Source: a bacterium
GTDB lineage: Bacteria > Bacillota > Bacilli > Lactobacillales > Streptococcaceae
DNA length: 64,000 nt
Reading direction: 5' to 3'
NCBI GenBank assembly: GCA_905221205.1
Contig: CAJNCG010000002.1
Coordinates: forward strand, 124,001-188,000
Part shown: one piece after another, positions 36,578-43,812 of the stretch
Layout: each line of letters starts with the position of its first letter
How positions within the stretch are numbered: position 1 is the first letter of the stretch
Notes under the pieces: model-generated
Seen by the model: the letters and a program-made list of their open reading frames with translations, nothing else
The model's database searches: none
Told to the model about the DNA's origin: nothing
Position numbers and translations under genes: made by a program

Positions 36578-37612
36578 TTATTTTTTGTTATAGTCAAAGC
36601 GAATGATTTGTTCCTGTGCATCTACATAGGCGTGAACGCCAAAGGGAACAATGGCTCTTGGAGTTGCGTGGCCAACATTCAGATTATAGACAATCGGGAT
36701 ATTGCTGTCAATGATATCCAATAGTGCCTCTTTATAGTCGTCATAGAAAGTTTCATCCATAGGTTTTCCGACCAAGAGTCCATTGATGACCGCGAATATC
36801 CCAGTTTCCTTTAAAGTCTGCAACATCTTTTTGAAGTCTTCTGGCTCAGGCTTTTCTTCGCTTGTTTCTAGCAAGAGGATTTTTCCTTCCCAGTCTGACA
36901 AGTCAGGGAAAAGTTTGTACTTTTGGCAGAGTTCCGTGCTGTCTGCGTATCGAGAATTGTCAAAGATATCGTAGAGAGATTCGAGGCAACCACCGAGGAT
37001 TTCTCCCTCGAACTGGGCATTTCCTTGTAACAAGTCAAAACCAGTATTTGCATGACTCATACGAGGTGTTCCTAGTGCCTTGGGACTAAAATCAGTTCGT
37101 TCCTCATACCAAACATTGCTAGGGCGAATTTCTGAGATTCTTCCTGTCTCAATCAATTCTTTAAAGTAGTGAAGGCTATAGGTCAGCATTTCTTTATCTA
37201 GTTCACAAATGTCTGCTAAAAAGGATTGACCATAAAAAGTCTTGACACCTAGTTTATGCAACATGAGATGGTTCATGGTTGTATCCGAGAAACCAAGAAA
37301 TATTTTTTGGTTGATAACCTTTTGTAGTTGGTCATTTTCAAAAAGATAAGGTAGTAAGCGATAGGTATCGTCTCCACCGATGGCGCATAGGATTATGTCG
37401 ATGCTATCATCAGAAAAGGCATGAATCAAATCCTCTGCACGCGCTTCAGGATGGTCCTTGATAAAGTCTAATCCTTTTTGCGAATGGGGCAAAAAGATAG
37501 GATTGAGTCCCAAATCCTTGAGACGTTGGACACCTAAGTCCACTTCGTGTTTGACAAAGTCCTCTCCGATAATGCCACTAGATAAACTAACAATACCAAT
37601 AGTAGAAATCAT
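36578..37612 (-). CDS. S66-family peptidase (MccF/LD-carboxypeptidase type)
   Basis: 344 residues, the family length. The nucleophile elbow is at AIGGDDTYRLLPYLF near residue 117, the Glu/His side at GGCLESLYDIFD near 208 and NVGHATPRAIVPFG near 318. The position of the usual catalytic Ser (GGxxS) is Thr here. Characterised members cleave microcin C-like compounds or LD-bonds of muropeptides. It may be a self-immunity or recycling enzyme; activity with Thr is uncertain. Extended -10 TG-A-TAAAAT (minus strand, 37651-37643) upstream. Confidence 0.82.
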   Translation of the reverse strand: MISTIGIVSLSSGIIGEDFVKHEVDLGVQRLKDLGLNPIFLPHSQKGLDFIKDHPEARAEDLIHAFSDDSIDIILCAIGGDDTYRLLPYLFENDQLQKVINQKIFLGFSDTTMNHLMLHKLGVKTFYGQSFLADICELDKEMLTYSLHYFKELIETGRISEIRPSNVWYEERTDFSPKALGTPRMSHANTGFDLLQGNAQFEGEILGGCLESLYDIFDNSRYADSTELCQKYKLFPDLSDWEGKILLLETSEEKPEPEDFKKMLQTLKETGIFAVINGLLVGKPMDETFYDDYKEALLDIIDSNIPIVYNLNVGHATPRAIVPFGVHAYVDAQEQIIRFDYNKK

Positions 37613-37715
37613 ATCTTATCCTCCTAGAAATAGATTGAGCCTATTTTATCATAAAAGATTAGATAGAGCTATGTGGGATGTCAGAAGAATACTTTAAAAT
37701 CAAAAAAGTAAGTGA

Positions 37716-37743
37716 AAAAGCAACCGTGCTTGCAGTTGCTTTT
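37716..37743 (-). terminator. terminator of the corA-DUF1129 operon
   Basis: AAAAGCAAC (37716-37724) with GTTGCTTTT (37735-37743), then T-rich on the minus strand. Confidence 0.8.
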
Positions 37744-37753
37744 ATCATTCTTC

Positions 37754-38431
37754 TTAATAGCGTGTTGGTCCTGCACTTGCGCTACGGATATTCAAGCGTT
37801 TCTTGAGATAGAAGCGTAGGGCTAGGAGGGCTGCTCCGATAATAGCTAGTGGTACTGGAGCCAATACTGGGTTAAGGCTAGCTGGTAGGAAGCTTGTTGC
37901 AAAGAAGACAAGCAACCAAAGGAACATAGAAGCTAGGATAACCAGTACAGATTTCCAGAAAGGAGGACGTTGACTGCGGTCCATATCTGGTCCATAGTAT
38001 TGGTAAACAAAGTAGTACATTAAGTAGAAGGCAAATCCGCCAACCAGTCCAACTAATAGGAGAGTGACAAATCCATAACCGAAAGCTTGATCTGCCGCAA
38101 AGAAGGTTGTGAGGGCGCTGACGAGGGCAAAGAGGCTAGTGATGAAAAGGGCTGAGTCCATAATCATGAGTTTTGGATCATCATTTTCTTTTGGATGCTC
38201 TTTTTCATATTGCTCCTTGACAGTGAAACTATGAGCCCAATGAGTTGGCGCACCATAGAGGGAACGAGCAGTCGTACCCTTGGCTTGCTCTTCAAGGATT
38301 TGAGGAATGACTTCTTCAAAAATAGCCTTGATTTCAGCGTCTGTTTTTCCATCTTTGATGAATTGTTGGGTAGCGATGTGGACAAACTCTTGGTTTTTCT
38401 TTGTTAATTTTTGTAGATCAATCTGAGACAT
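37754..38431 (-). CDS. DUF1129-family membrane protein
   Basis: 225 residues from ATG 38431, behind AGGAG; an in-frame ATG at 38452 overlaps the corA end and has no site. An N-terminal soluble region of ~85 residues (LTKKNQEFVHIATQQFIKDG, LYGAPTHWAHSF) is followed by about four membrane segments and a basic C-terminus. The family is of unknown function and is common in lactic acid bacteria. It follows corA by 11 bases, so it may be linked to metal transport or simply share its promoter. Confidence 0.82.
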   Translation of the reverse strand: MSQIDLQKLTKKNQEFVHIATQQFIKDGKTDAEIKAIFEEVIPQILEEQAKGTTARSLYGAPTHWAHSFTVKEQYEKEHPKENDDPKLMIMDSALFITSLFALVSALTTFFAADQAFGYGFVTLLLVGLVGGFAFYLMYYFVYQYYGPDMDRSQRPPFWKSVLVILASMFLWLLVFFATSFLPASLNPVLAPVPLAIIGAALLALRFYLKKRLNIRSASAGPTRY

Positions 38432-38442
38432 AGGAACTCCTC

Positions 38443-39387
38443 TTAGAACCATTTTTTATGGATGAGATAGAGAGTGAGCGAGACACTCATAGCAAAGGCG
38501 ATAAAGACGATTAACCAGAAGGCATTTGGCTCACCGTTTAGGGGGATTTCATTATCCTTAAAGTTCATCCCATAGGCAGAAAAGACCATGGTTGGGATGG
38601 ACATAACGATGGTCACAAGGGCCAAGGTTTTCATGATGTTGTTCTGGTTGTTGGAAATGATAGAGGCGAAGGTCTCTGTCATAGAATGCAAGACGTTTCC
38701 ATAAATGTCTGCCATCTCGATGGCCTGTTGGGTTTCAATCAGGGTATCTTCAAGCAGGTCTTCGTCCTCAAGGTATTTCTTGATATTGCTGGTTGAACTG
38801 GTTAATTTCTTAATCACACGCTCATTTGTTTTGAGGGAAGCCTTGAAATAGACGATAGTTTTTTCCAATTCCATGAGCTCAATCAATTCTTCATTACGAG
38901 TTGATTGATGCAGTTGACTTTCGATTTGTTCACTCTTACGGTCAATCGAACGAAGGGCTGTTAGGTAAAGCTCTGCATTGCGATAAAGGATCTGGAAGAT
39001 AAAACGCGAGCGCATGAAGGTATAGAAATTACGCAAACGACGGTTGATAAAGACATCGAGGACTGGTAATGGTTCCAAACACGTAGTGATAATGGTTTCC
39101 TCAGTGATGATAATACCAAGCGGGATGGTTACGTAGTAGGTGCGATTATTTCTTTCTTCTGTGACCGGCACGTCAACGATAATAAGGGTATACTCGTCTT
39201 CAATGGTAATACGAGACATTTCTTCCGCATCGAGCGGTGCTCGAAGGTCGGCAATATCGATATCGAAGGCGTTAGCGATTTCGAGTGATTCATTTTGAGT
39301 CGGATTGACGAGATTGATCCAAGTACCCGGTTCAAGTGTATCGATCTCTTTAAATTCAGTTGTTGTAGAGAGAAAAACTTGTTTCAT
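38443..39387 (-). CDS. corA: CorA-family magnesium/divalent cation transporter
   Basis: 314 residues. A large cytoplasmic N-domain, a long stalk helix, and two C-terminal membrane helices with the selectivity signature YGMNF near residue 274 (MVFSAYGMNFKDNEIP). It forms a pentameric channel for Mg2+ and possibly Co2+. It is first in a two-gene operon. A second Mg2+ importer, mgtA, is about 4 kb away under leader control, so corA is likely the housekeeping route. Confidence 0.93.
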   Translation of the reverse strand: MKQVFLSTTTEFKEIDTLEPGTWINLVNPTQNESLEIANAFDIDIADLRAPLDAEEMSRITIEDEYTLIIVDVPVTEERNNRTYYVTIPLGIIITEETIITTCLEPLPVLDVFINRRLRNFYTFMRSRFIFQILYRNAELYLTALRSIDRKSEQIESQLHQSTRNEELIELMELEKTIVYFKASLKTNERVIKKLTSSTSNIKKYLEDEDLLEDTLIETQQAIEMADIYGNVLHSMTETFASIISNNQNNIMKTLALVTIVMSIPTMVFSAYGMNFKDNEIPLNGEPNAFWLIVFIAFAMSVSLTLYLIHKKWF

Positions 39388-39478
39388 ATCCCTTATCCTT
39401 TCTCATTTTTCAGATTTTTTCACACCGTACTATTATACTACAAAATCGGCCTTTTGGGTAATAGAATCTCACTTTTTT

Positions 39479-39487
39479 TGGTATAAT
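39479..39487 (+). promoter_or_regulatory. extended -10 promoter of uvrA
   Basis: TG-G-TATAAT; start expected near 39494, 25 bases before the uvrA ATG. Confidence 0.65.
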
Positions 39488-39518
39488 GGTAAGCAATAAT
39501 GGACTAGAAAGAACAAAG

Positions 39519-42350
39519 ATGCAAGATAAAATTGCCATTCATGGGGCGCGTGCCCATAATTTAAAAAATATTGATGTGGAGATTCCACGAGACAAGTTGG
39601 TTGTCGTGACAGGCTTGTCAGGTTCAGGGAAATCCAGTCTGGCCTTCGATACCCTCTATGCGGAGGGTCAACGTCGCTATGTAGAGAGTTTGTCAGCCTA
39701 CGCTCGTCAATTCTTGGGAAATATGGAGAAGCCTGATGTAGATGCTATTGATGGCCTCAGCCCAGCTATTTCTATTGACCAGAAAACGACTAGTAAAAAC
39801 CCTCGCTCGACAGTGGGAACAACGACTGAAATCAATGACTATCTGCGTCTCCTCTACGCACGTGTGGGGACGCCTTACTGTATCAACGGGCATGGGGCTA
39901 TCAAGGCTTCTTCTGTGGAGCAAATCGTTGATAAGGTTTTGGAGTTGCCAGAACGCCAACGCTTGCAGATTTTGGCCCCTGTCATCCGCAAGAAAAAAGG
40001 CCAACATAAGAGTGTTATCGAGAAGGTTCAGAAAGACGGTTATGTTCGGGTCCGTGTGGATGGGGAAGTCTATGATGTGACCGAAGTACCAGAGCTGTCT
40101 AAGAGCAAGCAACACAATATTGATGTCGTGGTTGACCGTATTGTTATCAAGGAGGGTATCCGTAGTCGTCTCTTTGATTCCATTGAGGCAGCCCTTCGTA
40201 TCGCAGAAGGCTATGTCATTATCGACACCATGGACGATTCTGAGTTGTTGTTCTCTGAGCATTATGCTTGTCCAGTTTGTGGATTTACTGTCCCTGAGTT
40301 AGAGCCTCGTCTCTTCTCTTTCAATGCTCCTTTTGGTTCTTGTAGTGAGTGTGATGGCTTGGGTATCAAGCTGGAGGTGGATACTGATTTGGTAGTGCCA
40401 GATGCCAGCAAAACCTTACGCGAGGGAGCTCTGGCACCTTGGAATCCTATCTCATCCAACTACTATCCAAACATGTTAGAGCAGGCTATGATAGCTTTTG
40501 GAGTGGACATGGATAAGCCTTTTGAGGACTTGTCAGAAGAAGATAAGAACTTGATTTTTTACGGCTCAGATGGCAAGGAATTCCATTTCCACTATGAGAA
40601 TGAATTTGGTGGTGTGCGCGATATCGATATTCCTTTTGAGGGAGTTGTCAATAATATCAAACGTCGCTACCATGAAACTAATAGTGACTACACTCGCACC
40701 CAGATGCGTCTTTACATGAATGAGCTGACCTGCGGAACCTGTCAAGGTTACCGTCTCAATGACCAGGCCTTGTCTGTCCGTGTGGGTGGCGAGCAAGGAC
40801 CACATATCGGAGAAATTTCAGACCTGTCTATCGCAGACCACTTGGAGTTGGTGAGCCAGTTAACCTTGTCTGAAAATGAAGCCATCATTGCTCGGCCTAT
40901 TCTCAAGGAAATCAAGGACCGTTTGACTTTCCTTAATAACGTGGGGCTCAACTATCTGACCTTATCTCGTTCGGCAGGTACCCTTTCAGGTGGGGAAAGT
41001 CAGCGTATTCGTTTGGCAACCCAGATTGGTTCCAACTTATCTGGCGTTCTCTATATTCTGGATGAGCCGTCAATCGGGCTCCATCAGAGAGACAATGACC
41101 GTCTGATTGCCAGTCTGAAAAAGATGCGCGACTTAGGAAATACCCTCATCGTAGTAGAGCACGACGAAGATACCATGCGTGAGGCTGATTATCTGATTGA
41201 CGTTGGTCCCGGTGCTGGTGTTTTTGGTGGGGAGATTGTTGCGGCAGGTACGCCTAAACAGGTAGCTCGCAACAGTAAGTCTATCACAGGTCAGTACTTG
41301 TCAGGCAAACGTGCCATTCCAGTACCAGAAGAACGCCGTGTTGGTAATGGTCGTTTTATCGAGGTGACGGGAGCGCGTGAGAACAACCTGCAAAATGTCA
41401 CGGCTCGCTTCCCATTAGGAAAATTCATCGCAGTGACAGGGGTATCGGGTTCAGGGAAATCGACCTTAATCAACAGCATCCTCAAAAAAGCCATTGCCCA
41501 GAAGCTCAACCGTAATTCAGACAAGCCTGGTAAATTCAAGACCATAACAGGGATTGAGCATGTAGACCGCTTGATTGATATTGACCAGAGCCCTATCGGA
41601 CGAACGCCAAGGTCTAACCCTGCTACCTATACGGGAGTTTTTGACGATATACGTGACCTTTTTGCTCAGACTAATGAAGCCAAGATTCGTGGTTACAAGA
41701 AGGGACGTTTCAGTTTCAACGTTAAGGGAGGTCGCTGTGAAGCCTGCTCAGGTGACGGGATTATCAAGATTGAGATGCACTTCTTGCCAGATGTTTATGT
41801 GGCTTGTGAAGTCTGTCATGGAACCCGCTACAATAGTGAAACCCTAGAAGTTCACTACAAGGAGAAGAATATTTCGCAGGTCTTGGATATGACCGTCAAC
41901 GATGCGGTGGAGTTCTTCCAACACATTCCAAAAATTCAACGTAAACTTCAGACCATCAAGGATGTGGGACTGGGATATGTGACGCTAGGACAACCAGCTA
42001 CCACCCTTTCTGGGGGAGAAGCCCAGCGTATGAAGCTGGCTAGTGAACTCCACAAACGATCGACAGGAAAATCTTTCTACATTCTGGATGAGCCGACGAC
42101 AGGTCTTCATACCGAGGACATCGCTCGCTTGCTTAAAGTCTTGGCTCGCTTTGTAGACGATGGCAATACAGTCCTCGTCATTGAGCACAATCTGGATGTC
42201 ATTAAGACAGCAGACCATATCATTGACCTAGGTCCAGAAGGTGGTGTCGGTGGTGGAACCATCATCGCAACAGGAACTCCAGAAGAAGTAGCGACCAACG
42301 AAGCCAGCTACACAGGACATTATTTGAAAGGAAAGTTACATCATGAATAA
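39519..42350 (+). CDS. uvrA: UvrABC system protein A
   Basis: 943 residues from ATG 39519 ([16 protein letters not shown]); the in-frame ATG at 39486 falls in the promoter. Two ABC modules are present: Walker [10 protein letters not shown] near 32 and GVSGSGKST near 640, with signatures [12 protein letters not shown] and [12 protein letters not shown]. Zinc fingers are [14 protein letters not shown]...CSECDG and CEACSGDG...CEVCHG. It recognises bulky DNA damage with UvrB. It overlaps the M24 peptidase gene by 8 bases. Confidence 0.97.
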   Translation: MQDKIAIHGARAHNLKNIDVEIPRDKLVVVTGLSGSGKSSLAFDTLYAEGQRRYVESLSAYARQFLGNMEKPDVDAIDGLSPAISIDQKTTSKNPRSTVGTTTEINDYLRLLYARVGTPYCINGHGAIKASSVEQIVDKVLELPERQRLQILAPVIRKKKGQHKSVIEKVQKDGYVRVRVDGEVYDVTEVPELSKSKQHNIDVVVDRIVIKEGIRSRLFDSIEAALRIAEGYVIIDTMDDSELLFSEHYACPVCGFTVPELEPRLFSFNAPFGSCSECDGLGIKLEVDTDLVVPDASKTLREGALAPWNPISSNYYPNMLEQAMIAFGVDMDKPFEDLSEEDKNLIFYGSDGKEFHFHYENEFGGVRDIDIPFEGVVNNIKRRYHETNSDYTRTQMRLYMNELTCGTCQGYRLNDQALSVRVGGEQGPHIGEISDLSIADHLELVSQLTLSENEAIIARPILKEIKDRLTFLNNVGLNYLTLSRSAGTLSGGESQRIRLATQIGSNLSGVLYILDEPSIGLHQRDNDRLIASLKKMRDLGNTLIVVEHDEDTMREADYLIDVGPGAGVFGGEIVAAGTPKQVARNSKSITGQYLSGKRAIPVPEERRVGNGRFIEVTGARENNLQNVTARFPLGKFIAVTGVSGSGKSTLINSILKKAIAQKLNRNSDKPGKFKTITGIEHVDRLIDIDQSPIGRTPRSNPATYTGVFDDIRDLFAQTNEAKIRGYKKGRFSFNVKGGRCEACSGDGIIKIEMHFLPDVYVACEVCHGTRYNSETLEVHYKEKNISQVLDMTVNDAVEFFQHIPKIQRKLQTIKDVGLGYVTLGQPATTLSGGEAQRMKLASELHKRSTGKSFYILDEPTTGLHTEDIARLLKVLARFVDDGNTVLVIEHNLDVIKTADHIIDLGPEGGVGGGTIIATGTPEEVATNEASYTGHYLKGKLHHE

Positions 42351-43404
42351 ACGTGTACAAGCATTTCTAGCTAAAATGCAAGAAAAAGAACTAGATGGTA
42401 TCATCATCAATAACCTTAAAAACGTCTATTACCTGACTGGTTTTTGGGGCTCAAACGGAACAGTCTTCATCAGCCGTGACCGACAGGTCTTGGTGACAGA
42501 CTCTCGCTATATCATTGCAGCTAAGCAAGAAACCAGTGGTTTTGAGATTGTGGCTGACCGTGATGAATTGGCTGTCATTGCAGGAATTGTCAAGGACATG
42601 GGCTTGTCTCGTATCGGTTTTGAAGATGAGATTTCAGTGTCTTATTATCACCGTATGCAGGCAACCTTTGAAGGAATTGACTTGCTTCCACAAACTCAGT
42701 TTGTCGAAGGTCTTCGAATGATTAAGGATGAATCGGAGATTGCAGCTATTCGCAAGGCTTGTTCTATCTCAGACCAAGCTTTCCGCGACGCGCTTGACTT
42801 TATCAAACCAGGAAAAACTGAAATTGAGATTGCCAACTTCCTTGACTTCCGCATGCGTGAGTTGGGAGCATCTGGCTTGTCTTTTGACACTATCCTAGCC
42901 AGTGGTATCAACTCTTCTAAACCACATGCCCATCCTATGCACAAACCAGTAGAGCTGGGAGAAGCTATTACCATGGACTTCGGTTGCCTTTATGACCACT
43001 ATGTCAGTGATATGACACGGACTATCTATCTAGGGCATGTCAGCGACGAGCAAGCAGAGATTTACAATACGGTTTTGAAAGCCAACCAAGCCTTGATTGA
43101 CCAGGCTAAGGCAGGATTAGGTTTCCGTGACTTTGACAAAATCCCTCGTGATATTATCATCGAGGCAGGCTATGGCGACTACTTTACCCACGGTATTGGA
43201 CACGGTATTGGACTGGATATCCATGAGGAACCATACTTTAGCCAGACTTCTACAGAAACTATTAAGGCAGGTATGGCTTTGACTGATGAACCAGGTATCT
43301 ATATCGAAGGCAAATACGGTGTTCGTATCGAGGATGATATTCTGATTACAGAGACAGGTTGTGAATTATTGACACTTGCTCCAAAAGAGTTGATAGTCAT
43401 TTAA
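42343..43404 (+). CDS. pepP: M24 Xaa-Pro peptidase
   Basis: 353 residues. An N-terminal creatinase-like domain precedes a pita-bread catalytic domain with the five metal ligands in [17 protein letters not shown] (two Asp), [15 protein letters not shown] (His) and [13 protein letters not shown] (Glu). It cleaves N-terminal residues or dipeptides at proline. Whether it is aminopeptidase P or prolidase cannot be settled by length alone. It is coupled to uvrA. Confidence 0.88.
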   Translation: MNKRVQAFLAKMQEKELDGIIINNLKNVYYLTGFWGSNGTVFISRDRQVLVTDSRYIIAAKQETSGFEIVADRDELAVIAGIVKDMGLSRIGFEDEISVSYYHRMQATFEGIDLLPQTQFVEGLRMIKDESEIAAIRKACSISDQAFRDALDFIKPGKTEIEIANFLDFRMRELGASGLSFDTILASGINSSKPHAHPMHKPVELGEAITMDFGCLYDHYVSDMTRTIYLGHVSDEQAEIYNTVLKANQALIDQAKAGLGFRDFDKIPRDIIIEAGYGDYFTHGIGHGIGLDIHEEPYFSQTSTETIKAGMALTDEPGIYIEGKYGVRIEDDILITETGCELLTLAPKELIVI

Positions 43405-43424
43405 GAGTCAAACAATTCAAATGA

Positions 43425-43453
43425 TTGACTTTTAAAATTTAAAGTTTTATACT
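43425..43453 (+). promoter_or_regulatory. consensus-like promoter of the mgtA leader
   Basis: TTGACT (43425-43430), exactly 17 bases, TATACT (43448-43453). The start would be near 43460, placing the M-box at the very 5' end of the RNA. The hairpin AGTCAA...TTGACT just upstream may end pepP transcription. Confidence 0.8.
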
Positions 43454-43460
43454 GAAATAC

Positions 43461-43605
43461 GAAAACGGTAGGTGAGGCTACCATAGGGATACGGATGACT
43501 ACCGCAAAGCAGTGGAGACACTACTCGTTGGTCAACAGTCCTGGTCGCGAAGGCTAAGACTAAGCTCATTACATTGCCCTATGGAGTTAAAGCTTGAACG
43601 AAAAA
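43461..43605 (+). ncRNA. M-box (ykoK) magnesium riboswitch
   Basis: Conserved M-box blocks are present in order: GGTAGGTGAGGCTACC (43467-43482), CATAGGGATACGG, GGTCAACAG near 43530, then TTGCCCTATGGAGTTAAAGC (43574 on) and TGAACG. CCATAGGG (43481-43488) can pair with CCCTATGG (43577-43584), the long-range helix of this class. M-box RNAs bind several Mg2+ ions and promote termination when Mg2+ is ample. A terminator follows at 43624. A covariance search against the Rfam M-box model would confirm it. Confidence 0.85.
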
Positions 43606-43623
43606 ACAGATAGTTAGTTTTTT

Positions 43624-43655
43624 AATCCTGCCATTTTTTGATGGTAGGATTTTCT
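43624..43655 (+). terminator. riboswitch-associated intrinsic terminator
   Basis: ATCCTGCCAT pairs with ATGGTAGGAT (one G-U), followed by TTTTCT. It lies directly after the M-box and before the leader ORF, as an expression platform should. Confidence 0.8.
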
Positions 43656-43685
43656 ACTGTTTAAATCAAAGAAAGGAGATAGACG

Positions 43686-43757
43686 ATGCAAATTGACGAT
43701 CATCCGGAACCGCACATACACAGCCAATCGCTGATTTGTGTCGTTCTGCCCTTATAA
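43686..43757 (+). CDS. 23-codon leader peptide upstream of mgtA
   Basis: ATG 43686 to TAA 43757, with a near-perfect AAAGGAG site seven bases upstream. The N-terminus is M-Q-I-D-D-H-P-E-P-H-I-H: two aspartates and a P-E-P at residues 4-9; the end is L-I-C-V-V-L-P-L. Codons 10-16 form the 5' arm of an 18-bp hairpin whose 3' arm starts on the base after the stop. Acidic and proline-rich N-termini destabilise translating ribosomes at low Mg2+ in E. coli (the MgtL leader of mgtA works so). I infer the same sensing role. I know of no described Gram-positive homologue. Confidence 0.7.
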   Translation: MQIDDHPEPHIHSQSLICVVLPL

Positions 43758-43812
43758 AGTGATTGGTCTCTGTGTATGAAACACATCATTCATACAGATA
43801 GGAGAAACCAAT
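43715..43812 (+). promoter_or_regulatory. two mutually exclusive hairpins controlling the mgtA ribosome binding site
   Basis: Hairpin A: CATACACAG-CCAATCGCT (43715-43732, inside the leader ORF) with AGTGATTGG-TCT-CTGTGTATG (43758-43778), 18 pairs with one G-U and a 3-base bulge. Hairpin B: ATTGGT (43762-43767) with ACCAAT (43807-43812), CTCT with GGAG (the Shine-Dalgarno, 43801-43804), and TGTATGAA (43773-43780) with TTCATACA (43789-43796). B buries the mgtA site and start. Both need 43762-43778, so only one can form. Confidence 0.65.

Noticed and set aside
43461..43605. Reading the mgtA leader as a yybP-ykoY manganese riboswitch
   Set aside because: The conserved blocks GGTGAGGC, GGTCAACAG and CCCTATGGAGTTAAAGC, in that order, fit the M-box and not the Mn2+ class.
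43715..43778. The 18-bp leader hairpin as a second intrinsic terminator for mgtA
   Set aside because: The stem is followed by GAAACACATC, not a T-run, so it is better read as a translational switch.
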